In this document: positions 6,714-13,276 of the stretch, in pieces
Position numbering within the stretch: position 1 is the first letter of the stretch
Layout of the letters: each line of letters starts with the position of its first letter
From: SZAS-79 sp038329645
GTDB taxonomy: Bacteria; Pseudomonadota; Gammaproteobacteria; Burkholderiales; SG8-39
Assembly: GCA_038329645.1 (NCBI GenBank)
Contig: JBBQNG010000092.1
Coordinates: 1-14,889, forward strand
DNA length: 14,889 nt
Direction of reading: 5' to 3'
The notes under the pieces: generated by a model
What the model was told of the DNA's origin: nothing
The model's database searches: none
The model's input: only the letters and a program-made list of their open reading frames with translations
Program-made: the position numbers and the translations under genes

Positions 6714-6890
6714 TCAGCCTGCAGGCTTGACCTCGTCGATTTCGCCCCGCGGGCCTTCTGCCGCGCCTTCAGGCGCATCGGGCTCGCCGGCGGCTTTCGC
6801 GGCGAGCTTCTTGAGCCGCTTTTCCTCCTGCTTTTTCTTTTTGGCAAGTTCCTTCTGGCGTTTCTCGTACTGGAAATTTGGCTTGGCCAA
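6714..6890 (-). CDS. Small Lys/Glu-rich protein of unknown function (58 aa)
   Basis: Short charged protein read as (M)AKPNFQYEKRQKELAKKKKQ, continuing to a C-terminus rich in Ala, Glu, Pro and Gly and ending EVKPAG. Residues 7-34 are almost all Lys, Glu, Arg, Gln and Ala and should form a basic helix or short coiled coil; the tail looks disordered. The start is a TTG at 6888-6890, supported by AAGGAG 9 nt upstream (6900-6905) and by resemblance, from memory, to a small 'AKPNxxFEKRQRELAKKKK' protein common in betaproteobacteria. The longer open frame upstream of it overlaps the methyltransferase antisense and is not believed. It is convergent with the hydrolase, sharing its terminator, and divergent from the rRNA methyltransferase. 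No function is known to me; an RNA- or ribosome-associated role is only a guess. Confidence 0.72.
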   Translation of the reverse strand: MAKPNFQYEKRQKELAKKKKQEEKRLKKLAAKAAGEPDAPEGAAEGPRGEIDEVKPAG

Positions 6891-6994
6891 TTCGACGTAC
6901 TCCTTGAGGGTGGGTCGAAGATCCGGGGATCGCGGCTGCAAGAATAGCCCATCGCCCCCTGGCGTGCACTGGGCCTGGTCGCTGCCCGCTCCGC

Positions 6995-7000
6995 TAAGAT
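6995..7000 (+). promoter_or_regulatory. Candidate -10 for the rRNA methyltransferase gene
   Basis: TAAGAT matches the -10 consensus at 4 of 6 bases and ends 6 nt before the methyltransferase ATG. Initiation 7 nt downstream would fall on the A of ATG, giving a leaderless message, which would fit the lack of any Shine-Dalgarno. No clear -35. Weak evidence. Confidence 0.3.
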
Positions 7001-7006
7001 ACCGCA

Positions 7007-8020
7007 ATGGCCCCCGCAACAGGCGACAAGCCGGACGTAACCGCATTCGGCAATCGGCTGCGCAAGAATCTCGCCCACTGGCAAAAGTGGGCCCGGCGGC
7101 GCGGGATATCGTGCTACCGCATCTACGATCGCGACGTCCCGCAGTTTCCGTTCGCAATCGACTGGTTCGGGACCGTGTCGCCGCGCGCCGAAACGCATCT
7201 GCACGTGCAGGAAATCGACACGGGCTGGCAGAGAACCGACGCCGATTACACCGCGTGGCTGGTCGCCGTTTGCGACTCGATCTGCACGGTCTGCGCAGTT
7301 CCCGCCGACCGGCTTCACCTGAAGCGCCGCGAGCGCCAGAGGGGCACCTCGCAGTATGAAAAGCTCGGCGCCGAAGCCGAAACTTTCGTAGTCGCGGAAG
7401 CCGGCCATCGATTCGAGGCCGACTTCGACACCTACCTCGACACCGGGCTGTTCCTCGATCACCGCCCGGGCCGCATGCTGGTGGCGTCAAATATCGCGGC
7501 GCGGATCGCCAACGGCGAGCCGGCCGCCTTCCTGAACCTCTTCGCCTACACGGGGAGCTTCTCGGTCTATGCGGCGAAAGCCGGTGCGAACCGCTCCGTC
7601 ACCGTGGACCTGTCCAACACCTACCAGGCCTGGGCCGCGCGCAATTTCGCGCTCAACGGGATCGACGCCCGGACCCATGTCCTCGAGCGTGCCGACGTTT
7701 TCGCCTGGCTGGCCGATGCAAGCCTGGGCGCCGCCCGCTTCGACGTCATCGTGCTCGACCCTCCATCGTTCTCGAACTCGAAAAAGATGCAGGGGGTACT
7801 CGACGTACAGCGCGACCACGCCCTGCTCATACGCCAGTGCCACGCTTTGCTGGCCCCTCGTGGCGAGTTGTTCTTCTCCACCAACCTGCGCTCGTTCGAG
7901 CTCGATCCTGCGCTGGGCGAGGCGCTGCGCATGCGCGAAATCACGCACCTGAGCGTGCCGGAGGATTTCAGGCGACCCGGACGGGCGCCCCCGCACCGGG
8001 CCTGGACCCTGGCCAGGTAA
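7007..8020 (+). CDS. rlmK: Stand-alone RlmK-type 23S rRNA (guanine-N7) methyltransferase
   Basis: Class I SAM methyltransferase of 337 residues, resembling along its length the C-terminal RlmK half of E. coli RlmKL, which makes m7G2069 in 23S rRNA. Seen: NRLRKNLAHWQKWARR (16-31), RERQRGTSQYEKLG (108-121), DTGLFLDHR (145-153), the SAM-binding NLFAYTGS (177-184), an acidic residue at the end of strand 2 (VTVDLS, 199-203), and the catalytic DPPSFSNSKKM (251-261). The RlmL half (THUMP domain and N2-guanine methylase) is absent, so this is a separate enzyme rather than a fusion. ATG at 7007 is the only sensible start; it has no visible ribosome site. The next gene begins 18 nt after the stop, perhaps in one transcript. 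Family assignment is strong; the exact target base is by homology. Confidence 0.9.
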   Translation: MAPATGDKPDVTAFGNRLRKNLAHWQKWARRRGISCYRIYDRDVPQFPFAIDWFGTVSPRAETHLHVQEIDTGWQRTDADYTAWLVAVCDSICTVCAVPADRLHLKRRERQRGTSQYEKLGAEAETFVVAEAGHRFEADFDTYLDTGLFLDHRPGRMLVASNIAARIANGEPAAFLNLFAYTGSFSVYAAKAGANRSVTVDLSNTYQAWAARNFALNGIDARTHVLERADVFAWLADASLGAARFDVIVLDPPSFSNSKKMQGVLDVQRDHALLIRQCHALLAPRGELFFSTNLRSFELDPALGEALRMREITHLSVPEDFRRPGRAPPHRAWTLAR

Positions 8021-8038
8021 CGCCCGGAAGCTGAGACA

Positions 8039-8806
8039 ATGACGCGCATGGAGACGCTGAAGGGCAAAGTTGCACTGATCACGGGCGCCGCGTCGGGCAT
8101 TGGCGCCGAGGCGGCGCGCCTGCTGGCTGCGCACGGCGCCAAGGTCGTCTGCGCCGACCTCGACGGGCCGGGCGCGCGGCGCACCGCCTCGGAAACCGAC
8201 GGCCTCGCGATCGCAATGGATGTGGCCGGCGAGGCCGACTGGGCGCGCGCGATGGCTGAAACGGTTGCCGTCTACGGCGGCCCGGATATTCTGGTGAACT
8301 GCGCGGGCATCGAGCTCGTGCGCAGCATCGCCGAAACCACGCTGCAGGATTGGCGACGGGTGATGAGCGTCAATCTCGATGGCGTGTTCCTCGGCACGCG
8401 CGCTGCCATTGCCGCAATGGCAGCGCGGGGCGGCTCGATAGTGAATATCTCCTCCGTGGCCGGTATCAACGGCTTTTCGCGCCAGGCGGCGTATTGCGCG
8501 AGCAAGGGCGGCGTCCGGCTGCTGAGCAAGGCGGCGGCGGTGGAATGTGCCGAGGCAGGCCTGGCCATTCGCGTCAACTCGATCCACCCAGGAATCATCG
8601 ACACGCCCATGGCGCGCGGTATCCTCGGAAGCGCCGACGCCTCGATGCGCCCCGGCATCGAGGCGGGCTGGATAAAGATGCATCCGATGGGCCGCCTGGG
8701 CGGCGCCATGGACGTGGCGCAATGCATCCTTTTCCTCGCCAGCGACGCCAGTGCGTTCGTCACGGGCGCGGAACTCGTCGTCGACGGGGGGCTTACCGCG
8801 AGGTAA
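8039..8806 (+). CDS. SDR family NAD(P)-dependent oxidoreductase
   Basis: Classical short-chain dehydrogenase of 255 residues. Seen: TGAASGIG at 15-22, Asp40 at the end of strand 2 (CADLDG) pointing to NAD rather than NADP, NCAG at 87-90, and the catalytic tetrad Asn112, Ser138 (NISS), Tyr152 and Lys156 (YCASK), then HPGIIDTPM and a C-terminal VDGGLTAR. ATG at 8039 has GGAAG about 9 nt upstream; ATG at 8048 (METLKG) is an equally possible start. The gene follows the rRNA methyltransferase by 18 nt. The motif set resembles cyclohexanol/hydroxysteroid/3-oxoacyl-type dehydrogenases, but the substrate cannot be read from sequence. It is clearly different from the SDR at 5045, lacking the DHRS6 arginines and the SSVKG segment. 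Confidence 0.9.
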   Translation: MTRMETLKGKVALITGAASGIGAEAARLLAAHGAKVVCADLDGPGARRTASETDGLAIAMDVAGEADWARAMAETVAVYGGPDILVNCAGIELVRSIAETTLQDWRRVMSVNLDGVFLGTRAAIAAMAARGGSIVNISSVAGINGFSRQAAYCASKGGVRLLSKAAAVECAEAGLAIRVNSIHPGIIDTPMARGILGSADASMRPGIEAGWIKMHPMGRLGGAMDVAQCILFLASDASAFVTGAELVVDGGLTAR

Positions 8807-8807
8807 G

Positions 8808-10016
8808 TCAGCGCCGGGTGGCGTCGGCCTGCAACAGCTTCTCCAGGCTTTGCTCGCGGATACCGTAGAAAGCCTTTATTTCGCGAATCTGCGCCTCGAC
8901 CGCTTCACGGCCGGCGGGGCGCTCGCGTTTTACGCCCAGGATCATTTTGTTCTTGCTGGTGTGCTCAAGCGAGACGAATTCGAAGATTTTTGCCTCGTAC
9001 CCTCTCGATTCGAGCAACAGCGCACGCAATCCGTCGGTGACCATCTCAGCTTCCTGGCCCAAGTGAACGCCGTACTGCAGCAGGGGGCGCATCAGCGACG
9101 GGCTCTGCATCTGCGGCCGCAGCTCCTTGTGGCAGCAGGGGGCGGACAGGATGATGGACGCACCTGAGCGCATGCCGGCATGGATCGCGTAGTCGGTCGC
9201 GGTATCGCAGGCGTGCAGCGCGATCATGATGTCTAGCGGCTCCGCTGCATGGCTGCGGATGTCGCCTTTCTCGAAGGCAAGGCCTTCGATGCCCAGCCCG
9301 GCGACGGCGGCATTGCACAATTGCACCAGGTCCTCACGCAGTTCGACTCCCGTCACGCGCGCTTCGATCCCAAGGGTGTTTGTGAGGTAGTCGTGGACGG
9401 CAAACGTGAGATAGCCTTTGCCCGATCCGAAGTCCACGATGCGAAGCTGCTTCTCCTCTTTCAGCGACGATTCGGCCAACGCGCCGTCAAGGACTTCCAG
9501 AAATTTATTGATCTGTTTCCACTTGCGCGATATCGACGGGATCAGCCGGTGCGCGTCGTCGGTGATGCCGAGGGCCGCGAGGAATGGCCGCTCGAGGTCC
9601 AGAAAGCGCTGCTTCTCCCGATCGTGCTCCGCGGAGGGCAATGCCGTCGGCTCGGCCCGGCCTGCGCGCAGGCTGTACTTACCCTTCCTGCTCACCGCCA
9701 GCTGGATGTCCTGGGCCGTGGTCAGCAGGTGAGCGTTCTCGAATTCACTGCCCAGGACATCTGCGATCGCCGGGATGGCTTCGGCAAGCGGGACATTTTT
9801 CGTGACGTCGCGGGTCTTGTAGCGATAGGTGAAAGACAGGCACGGCTCGCCGCGCACGGTCAGGCGCCGCGCGATCACGCGCTGCAAGCCGGGCTCGGGG
9901 CCGTGGTATTTCGCCAGCACCAGCTTCACGAACGTATCGTCTTCAAGCGATTTCGTCAGGAGCCCGATGAATTGCCCGCGCTGGGGCGGGGCCTGGGAAT
10001 CCGCAGTGGAAAGCAT
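8808..10016 (-). CDS. SAM-dependent methyltransferase, Methyltransf_32-like
   Basis: Protein of 402 residues with an N-terminal region of unknown fold (1-185) and a C-terminal Rossmann methyltransferase domain. Motif I is unmistakable at 194-204 (VDFGSGKGYLT), the ribose-binding acid is Glu225 (GVEL), and then come HACDTATD (268-275) and APCCHKEL (292-299). This motif pair, as I recall it, marks the Methyltransf_32 group, also present in eukaryotic METTL25/RRNAD1-type proteins. The N-terminal part carries SFTYRYKTRDVTKN (61-74), which I have seen in uncharacterised bacterial relatives. The target is unknown; RNA or protein are both possible. ATG at 10014-10016 is the first in frame. The stop lies 1 nt from the stop of the convergent SDR, with no room for a terminator, so the two transcripts must overlap. 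Confidence 0.82.
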   Translation of the reverse strand: MLSTADSQAPPQRGQFIGLLTKSLEDDTFVKLVLAKYHGPEPGLQRVIARRLTVRGEPCLSFTYRYKTRDVTKNVPLAEAIPAIADVLGSEFENAHLLTTAQDIQLAVSRKGKYSLRAGRAEPTALPSAEHDREKQRFLDLERPFLAALGITDDAHRLIPSISRKWKQINKFLEVLDGALAESSLKEEKQLRIVDFGSGKGYLTFAVHDYLTNTLGIEARVTGVELREDLVQLCNAAVAGLGIEGLAFEKGDIRSHAAEPLDIMIALHACDTATDYAIHAGMRSGASIILSAPCCHKELRPQMQSPSLMRPLLQYGVHLGQEAEMVTDGLRALLLESRGYEAKIFEFVSLEHTSKNKMILGVKRERPAGREAVEAQIREIKAFYGIREQSLEKLLQADATRR

Positions 10017-10058
10017 CGTTCATCGTATCCGAATTCACGGACAACGCAGGCCACGCAG

Positions 10059-10064
10059 TAGAAT
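10059..10064 (+). promoter_or_regulatory. Candidate -10 upstream of the RraA-like gene
   Basis: TAGAAT matches the -10 consensus at 5 of 6 bases. A possible -35 (TTCACG, 10034-10039) lies at the long spacing of 19 bp. Transcription would begin near 10071, only about 3 nt before the mini-ORF ATG at 10074 and about 20 nt before the RraA-like ATG. Confidence 0.4.
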
Positions 10065-10073
10065 TTGCCCCTT

Positions 10074-10094
10074 ATGCAATACTCCCGTCCATGA
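10074..10094 (+). CDS. Possible 6-codon leader mini-ORF (MQYSRP)
   Basis: ATG CAA TAC TCC CGT CCA TGA opens 17 nt before the RraA-like start; its TGA overlaps that ATG as ATGA. The main start has no Shine-Dalgarno, so termination-reinitiation from this mini-ORF is one way it could be translated. This may be chance, since 6 codons carry little information. Confidence 0.2.
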   Translation: MQYSRP

Positions 10095-10813
10095 GCCAGG
10101 CCGCAGACCTTTCCGCCGAAACGCGTGCTCAGCTCGCGGGCTGTTCGAGCGCGACGCTGTCGACGCAGCTGTTCAAGCGCGGGTTGCGCAACCAGGTCAT
10201 GCAGGGGGTTTCCAGGCTTACTCCCGGAGCCCGGCCGCTCGTCGGGCCGGCGTTCACTCTGCGCAACATTCCGGCACGTGAGGACATCGACCATGTCGGA
10301 ATCCACCAGGATCCCGCGCACCCGCAGCGCAGGGCGATAGAGGTCACGCCCCCGGGATCCGTGCTGGTCATCGATTGCCGCGGCGACGCCAGGTGTGCAT
10401 CCGCCGGCGGCATCCTGGTTCGCCGGCTGGCGGTGCGTGGCGTTGCGGGATTGGTCTCGGATGGCGGCCTGCGCGATACGCCCGAAATCGCTGCGCAGCC
10501 TTTTCCCGTCTATTGCAAGGCGCCGGCAGCGCCGATAAGCCTTACGCACCAGCATGCGGTCGACTTCGACTTGCCGATCGCCTGCGGTGGCGTGGCCGTG
10601 TATCCCGGCGACGTGATCGTCGGCGATGCCGAAGCCGTCGTCGTGATTCCGCGCCATCTCGCCGCCGAAGTGGCTGCGGATGCGTTCGCGCAGGAGGAGC
10701 TCGAGACGTTTGTGCTGCAGGAAATCGCGTCGGGCCGGCCACTGCCCGGCACCTACCCTCCGGACGAAGCCACGCGCGCGCGGTATGAGGCATGGAGGAA
10801 AAAGGGCAAGTGA
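10091..10813 (+). CDS. RraA-like family protein, possible class II pyruvate aldolase / decarboxylase
   Basis: 240 residues, longer than E. coli RraA (161) and similar to the HMG/CHA aldolase branch. Seen: GGILVRRLAVRGVAGLVSDGGLRD at 106-129 in parts, giving the G-X20-R-D motif (Gly107, Arg128, Asp129) that binds Mg and pyruvate in 4-hydroxy-4-methyl-2-oxoglutarate aldolases; also CGGVAVYPGDVIVGD (165-179), typical of the family. E. coli RraA itself inhibits RNase E without an enzyme activity, but keeping the Arg-Asp pair argues for catalysis, such as retro-aldol cleavage or oxaloacetate decarboxylation. ATG at 10091 lacks a clear ribosome site. The stop overlaps the start of the flavin monooxygenase, so the two are co-translated. 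Physiological substrate unknown. Confidence 0.85.
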   Translation: MSQAADLSAETRAQLAGCSSATLSTQLFKRGLRNQVMQGVSRLTPGARPLVGPAFTLRNIPAREDIDHVGIHQDPAHPQRRAIEVTPPGSVLVIDCRGDARCASAGGILVRRLAVRGVAGLVSDGGLRDTPEIAAQPFPVYCKAPAAPISLTHQHAVDFDLPIACGGVAVYPGDVIVGDAEAVVVIPRHLAAEVAADAFAQEELETFVLQEIASGRPLPGTYPPDEATRARYEAWRKKGK

Positions 10814-12045
10814 ACGCGGCGGTCCGCAACGAAATCGAGCTTGGATGGATCGAGCGTGCGCGCAGGCTCAAACCTCTGCTGGAGGCCGCTGCGCCGCGCA
10901 TTGACGCGGCCTGTGCTTTGCCCGCGGAGGTCCTCGACGCGCTGTTCGAGGCCAGGATGTTCCGCATGTTCCTCCCCCATACTTTTGGCGGGGCGGAGCT
11001 CGAGCCGGCGACGTTTTTCCAGGTGGTGAGCGAGATCGCCGCCGGCGACGCCAGCGCCGCCTGGTGCGTTGCGCAGAGCTCCGGCTGCTCAATGTCGGCC
11101 GCCTACATGGACCCGGGCGCCGCCCACAAGGTATTCGGCGATGCCCGTGCCGCAGTGGCGTGGGGTTATTCGATGGGGCCGCAATGCCGTGCCACCCCGG
11201 TAAAGGGCGGTTGGCGGGTAAACGGAACCTGGGGGTTCGGCAGCGGCAACCGCCACGCGACTTGGGTGGGCGCGCATTGCCACCGTACGGACGAAGCCGG
11301 CGAAATCCTGACGCATCCCGACGGGCGGCCCCTGGAGCGAACCATGCTCATCCCGCGCGCGGCGGTGACGATCAAGGAAGGCAGCTGGAATGTGGTGGGC
11401 CTGCGCGGCACCGGGAGCGACACTTATTCGGTGAGCGACCTCTTCGTCCCGGGCGAATACTCACTGGTGCCCCGGGCAACGGCCCGCGACCATCACCTTG
11501 CACAAGACGCCGAGCCCGAATTGGAGCCTGAGAGACGCGAGAACGGGCCGCTGTACCGGTTCTCGCCGATGAATGTCTACCAGGCCGGGTTTGCGGCGGT
11601 AGGGCTCGGCGTAGCGCGTGCGACGCTCGATGCCTTGGTCGCGCTGGCGGCAAAGAAGACCCCGTCAGGCACCGGCAATCCGCTGCGAGACGACGCGTGG
11701 ATCCAGTCCCGCATCGCCTTGTCGGAGGCGCGCCTGGCGTCGGCGAGCGCGTGGATCGTCGGCATCCTGCGCGAAATGTGGGACCAGTGCGTAGCCGGCC
11801 AGGCGGGCTTCGAGTCCCGGGTCAAGCTGCGCCTGGCGTCGACCTATGCGATCCAGGAGGCGCGCGAAGTGGTGAACGCAACTTATTCGGACGCCGGCGC
11901 GACCGCCATTTTCGAGGGCAACCCTTTCGAGCGCCGCCTGCGCGACATCAATGCGGTATCCCAGCAGATCCAAGGCAACTTCGCCCACCTGCAAACCGTC
12001 GGGCAGTATTACCTCGGACTCAAGCCCGGCCTCAGGTTCATCTGA
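10810..12045 (+). CDS. Acyl-CoA-dehydrogenase-fold flavin-dependent monooxygenase (group D type)
   Basis: About 411 residues from GTG at 10810, whose GTGA overlaps the RraA-like stop and which has TGGAGGA at 10793-10799 upstream. ATG at 10792 (417 residues, 22-nt overlap) is possible, but that ATG sits inside the ribosome site. Seen: an N-terminal helical domain with FGGAELEPATFFQVVSEIA and GDASAAWCVAQ, a middle beta domain (GGWRVNGTWGFGSGN; GLRGTGSDTYSVSDLFVP), and a C-terminal helical domain with NPFERRLRDINAVSQQIQGN. This architecture matches the HsaA/DszC/HpaB-like group that hydroxylates aromatic or heteroaromatic compounds using reduced flavin from a separate reductase. No reductase is in the window. 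No acyl-CoA dehydrogenase base Glu could be assigned, which also favours the monooxygenase group. Substrate unknown. Confidence 0.85.
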   Translation: MNAAVRNEIELGWIERARRLKPLLEAAAPRIDAACALPAEVLDALFEARMFRMFLPHTFGGAELEPATFFQVVSEIAAGDASAAWCVAQSSGCSMSAAYMDPGAAHKVFGDARAAVAWGYSMGPQCRATPVKGGWRVNGTWGFGSGNRHATWVGAHCHRTDEAGEILTHPDGRPLERTMLIPRAAVTIKEGSWNVVGLRGTGSDTYSVSDLFVPGEYSLVPRATARDHHLAQDAEPELEPERRENGPLYRFSPMNVYQAGFAAVGLGVARATLDALVALAAKKTPSGTGNPLRDDAWIQSRIALSEARLASASAWIVGILREMWDQCVAGQAGFESRVKLRLASTYAIQEAREVVNATYSDAGATAIFEGNPFERRLRDINAVSQQIQGNFAHLQTVGQYYLGLKPGLRFI

Positions 12046-12055
12046 CCCAGGGCGG

Positions 12056-13012
12056 TCACTCCGCCTTGATGTTGCCGGCGCGGACCACCTTGCCCCACTT
12101 GCCGATCTCCGCCTTCACGTATTCGGCGAACTGCTGCGGTGTGCCGCCCACGGGCTCGAACGCCAGCGTATCCAGCCGCTCTTTCATGTCGGCGGTCCGC
12201 AGCGCCTGGTTCACCGATTCGTTGAGCTTTTGCACGATCGGATTGGGCGTGCCCGCAGGCAGGAAAATCCCGATCCAGGTGTCGTCCTCGACGCCGGGAA
12301 ATCCTGCCTCGGCGAATGTCGGCACGTCCGGGAGCGCCGCCACACGCGTCGCGGACGATACTGCGATGGCGCGCAGGCGGCCGGCCTTGATGTGCGGCAG
12401 CGGAGTCGAGGCCGCGCCCGCGCCCACCGGCGGCTCGCCGCCGACCACGGCGGTGATGGCCGGGCCGGCGCCGCGGAAATGGATCGCGGTCATGTCGAGC
12501 TTCGAAATCACGTTGAAGAGATTCTCGGCGGTCAGGTGCGGGGTGGTCCCGCTGCCCGGCGAAGCGAACGCGAGCTTTCTTGTTTTCGCCAGAACCAGCA
12601 GCTCGGCGAGATTTTTCACCCCGAGCCCGGGATGCACGAAGACCAGGTTCGCCTGCTTGGCCACCACCACGACCGGGATGAAATCGCGCTCGGCGTCATA
12701 ACCCGGGTTGGGAGTGAGGCTGACGTTCACGGCGTAGGCCGAGCTTGTGAGGAGCACCGTATAGCCGTCGGGCGCGGACTTCGCGACCGCCGCGGTGCCG
12801 ATGTTGCCGCCCGCGCCCGCCCGGCTCTCGACCACCATGGGCTGGCCGAGGCTTTCCGAGAGCTTCAGGCTGACGAGCCGCGCGATGATGTCGGTGGGGC
12901 CCCCGGGGGCAAATGGGATGATCAGGCGCACGGGCTTTGACGGCCAAGCCTGCGCCATCGCGGCGCCCGAAAAAGCGAGCGCTGCAAGGAAAGCGACGAT
13001 CCGGGAAATCAT
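12056..13012 (-). CDS. Bug-family tripartite tricarboxylate transporter substrate-binding protein
   Basis: Periplasmic receptor of 318 residues, the usual size. A Sec signal peptide covers residues 1-20 (MISRIVAFLAALAFSGAAMA, cleaved before QAWPSKPVR). Bug marks are PVRLIIPFAPGGPTDIIAR (27-45), VESRAGAGGNIGT (61-73), APDGYTVLL (80-88), and ALPDVPTFAEAGFPG late in the protein. Bug proteins bind carboxylates, amino acids or amides and pass them to TctAB-type membrane parts, none of which is nearby; orphan receptors are the rule in Burkholderiales. ATG at 13010-13012 has GAGGAG at good spacing. It is convergent with the monooxygenase, stops 10 nt apart. Two inverted repeats flank its candidate promoter. 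The ligand cannot be predicted; an Asp that would favour amino acids was not assigned. Confidence 0.93.
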   Translation of the reverse strand: MISRIVAFLAALAFSGAAMAQAWPSKPVRLIIPFAPGGPTDIIARLVSLKLSESLGQPMVVESRAGAGGNIGTAAVAKSAPDGYTVLLTSSAYAVNVSLTPNPGYDAERDFIPVVVVAKQANLVFVHPGLGVKNLAELLVLAKTRKLAFASPGSGTTPHLTAENLFNVISKLDMTAIHFRGAGPAITAVVGGEPPVGAGAASTPLPHIKAGRLRAIAVSSATRVAALPDVPTFAEAGFPGVEDDTWIGIFLPAGTPNPIVQKLNESVNQALRTADMKERLDTLAFEPVGGTPQQFAEYVKAEIGKWGKVVRAGNIKAE

Positions 13013-13028
13013 TTCTCCTCCCTCAGGA

Positions 13029-13044
13029 ATTAAGTTTCCTTAAT
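13029..13044. promoter_or_regulatory. Inverted repeat at the Bug-gene transcription start
   Basis: ATTAAG-TTTC-CTTAAT is a perfect repeat with 6-bp arms, overlapped by AGGAA-N6-TTCCT (13025-13040). It covers the likely start point (about 13041) of the Bug gene promoter, the place where a repressor would bind. It could alternatively fold as a weak 5' UTR hairpin. Confidence 0.45.
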
Positions 13045-13047
13045 AGG

Positions 13048-13076
13048 CAAATAAACTGCCATCTCAGCAGCGTCAA
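13048..13076 (-). promoter_or_regulatory. Candidate sigma-70 promoter of the Bug receptor gene
   Basis: On the minus strand TTGACG (13071-13076; 5 of 6 to consensus) is followed after exactly 17 bp by TATTTG (13048-13053; 3 of 6). A good -35 with a poor -10 fits a regulated promoter. The leader to the ATG would be about 29 nt and would include the GAGGAG ribosome site. Confidence 0.45.
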
Positions 13077-13082
13077 TAGCGG

Positions 13083-13109
13083 ATCTACGAATCTAAATCT
13101 CGTAGATTC
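13083..13109. promoter_or_regulatory. Inverted repeat upstream of the Bug-gene -35
   Basis: Two interleaved perfect repeats: ATCTACGA-N9-TCGTAGAT (13083-13107, 8-bp arms) and GAATCTA-N7-TAGATTC (13089-13109). The centre is near -54 relative to the inferred start point at 13041, where an activator would sit. The stretch is clearly more AT-rich than the genes around it. Confidence 0.45.
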
Positions 13110-13119
13110 TTCATCGATA

Positions 13120-13138
13120 TGCCGCTTCGCAGGCGGCA
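13120..13138. repeat. Small GC hairpin
   Basis: TGCCGC-TTCGCAG-GCGGCA forms a 6-bp stem with a 7-nt loop. No T-tract follows, so it is not a convincing terminator. It sits between the Bug promoter region and the next small gene; function unclear. Confidence 0.3.
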
Positions 13139-13276
13139 CCCAAATGAGTGCATTTTGCGCGAAAGCGACGGGTTTGTCCGCGCGTTCATCTGCAAAGTAT
13201 GTGAGTTATCGCGCAGACGTCAGCCCGGCCGACGTGGAGAATGCTCTGCGCGGTCACAACCAGACAGTCAAAAACC
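13139..13276. other. Intergenic stretch without a supported gene
   Basis: Continues the spacer between the Bug gene and the small gene at 13277. Short open frames here have a composition unlike the surrounding proteins (Arg/Ser/Cys-rich) and no ribosome sites. No clear promoter for the next gene was found. Confidence 0.4.

Noticed and set aside
6299..7462. Long minus-strand frame across the hydrolase end, terminator and methyltransferase start
   Set aside because: It runs through a strong bidirectional terminator and two well-supported + strand genes. Only the short frame ending at 6714 has believable protein sequence.
7487..8722. A 411-codon minus-strand frame opposite the RlmK and SDR genes
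   Set aside because: Antisense of two genes with complete catalytic motifs; the product is Arg/Ala/His-rich with no recognisable domain.
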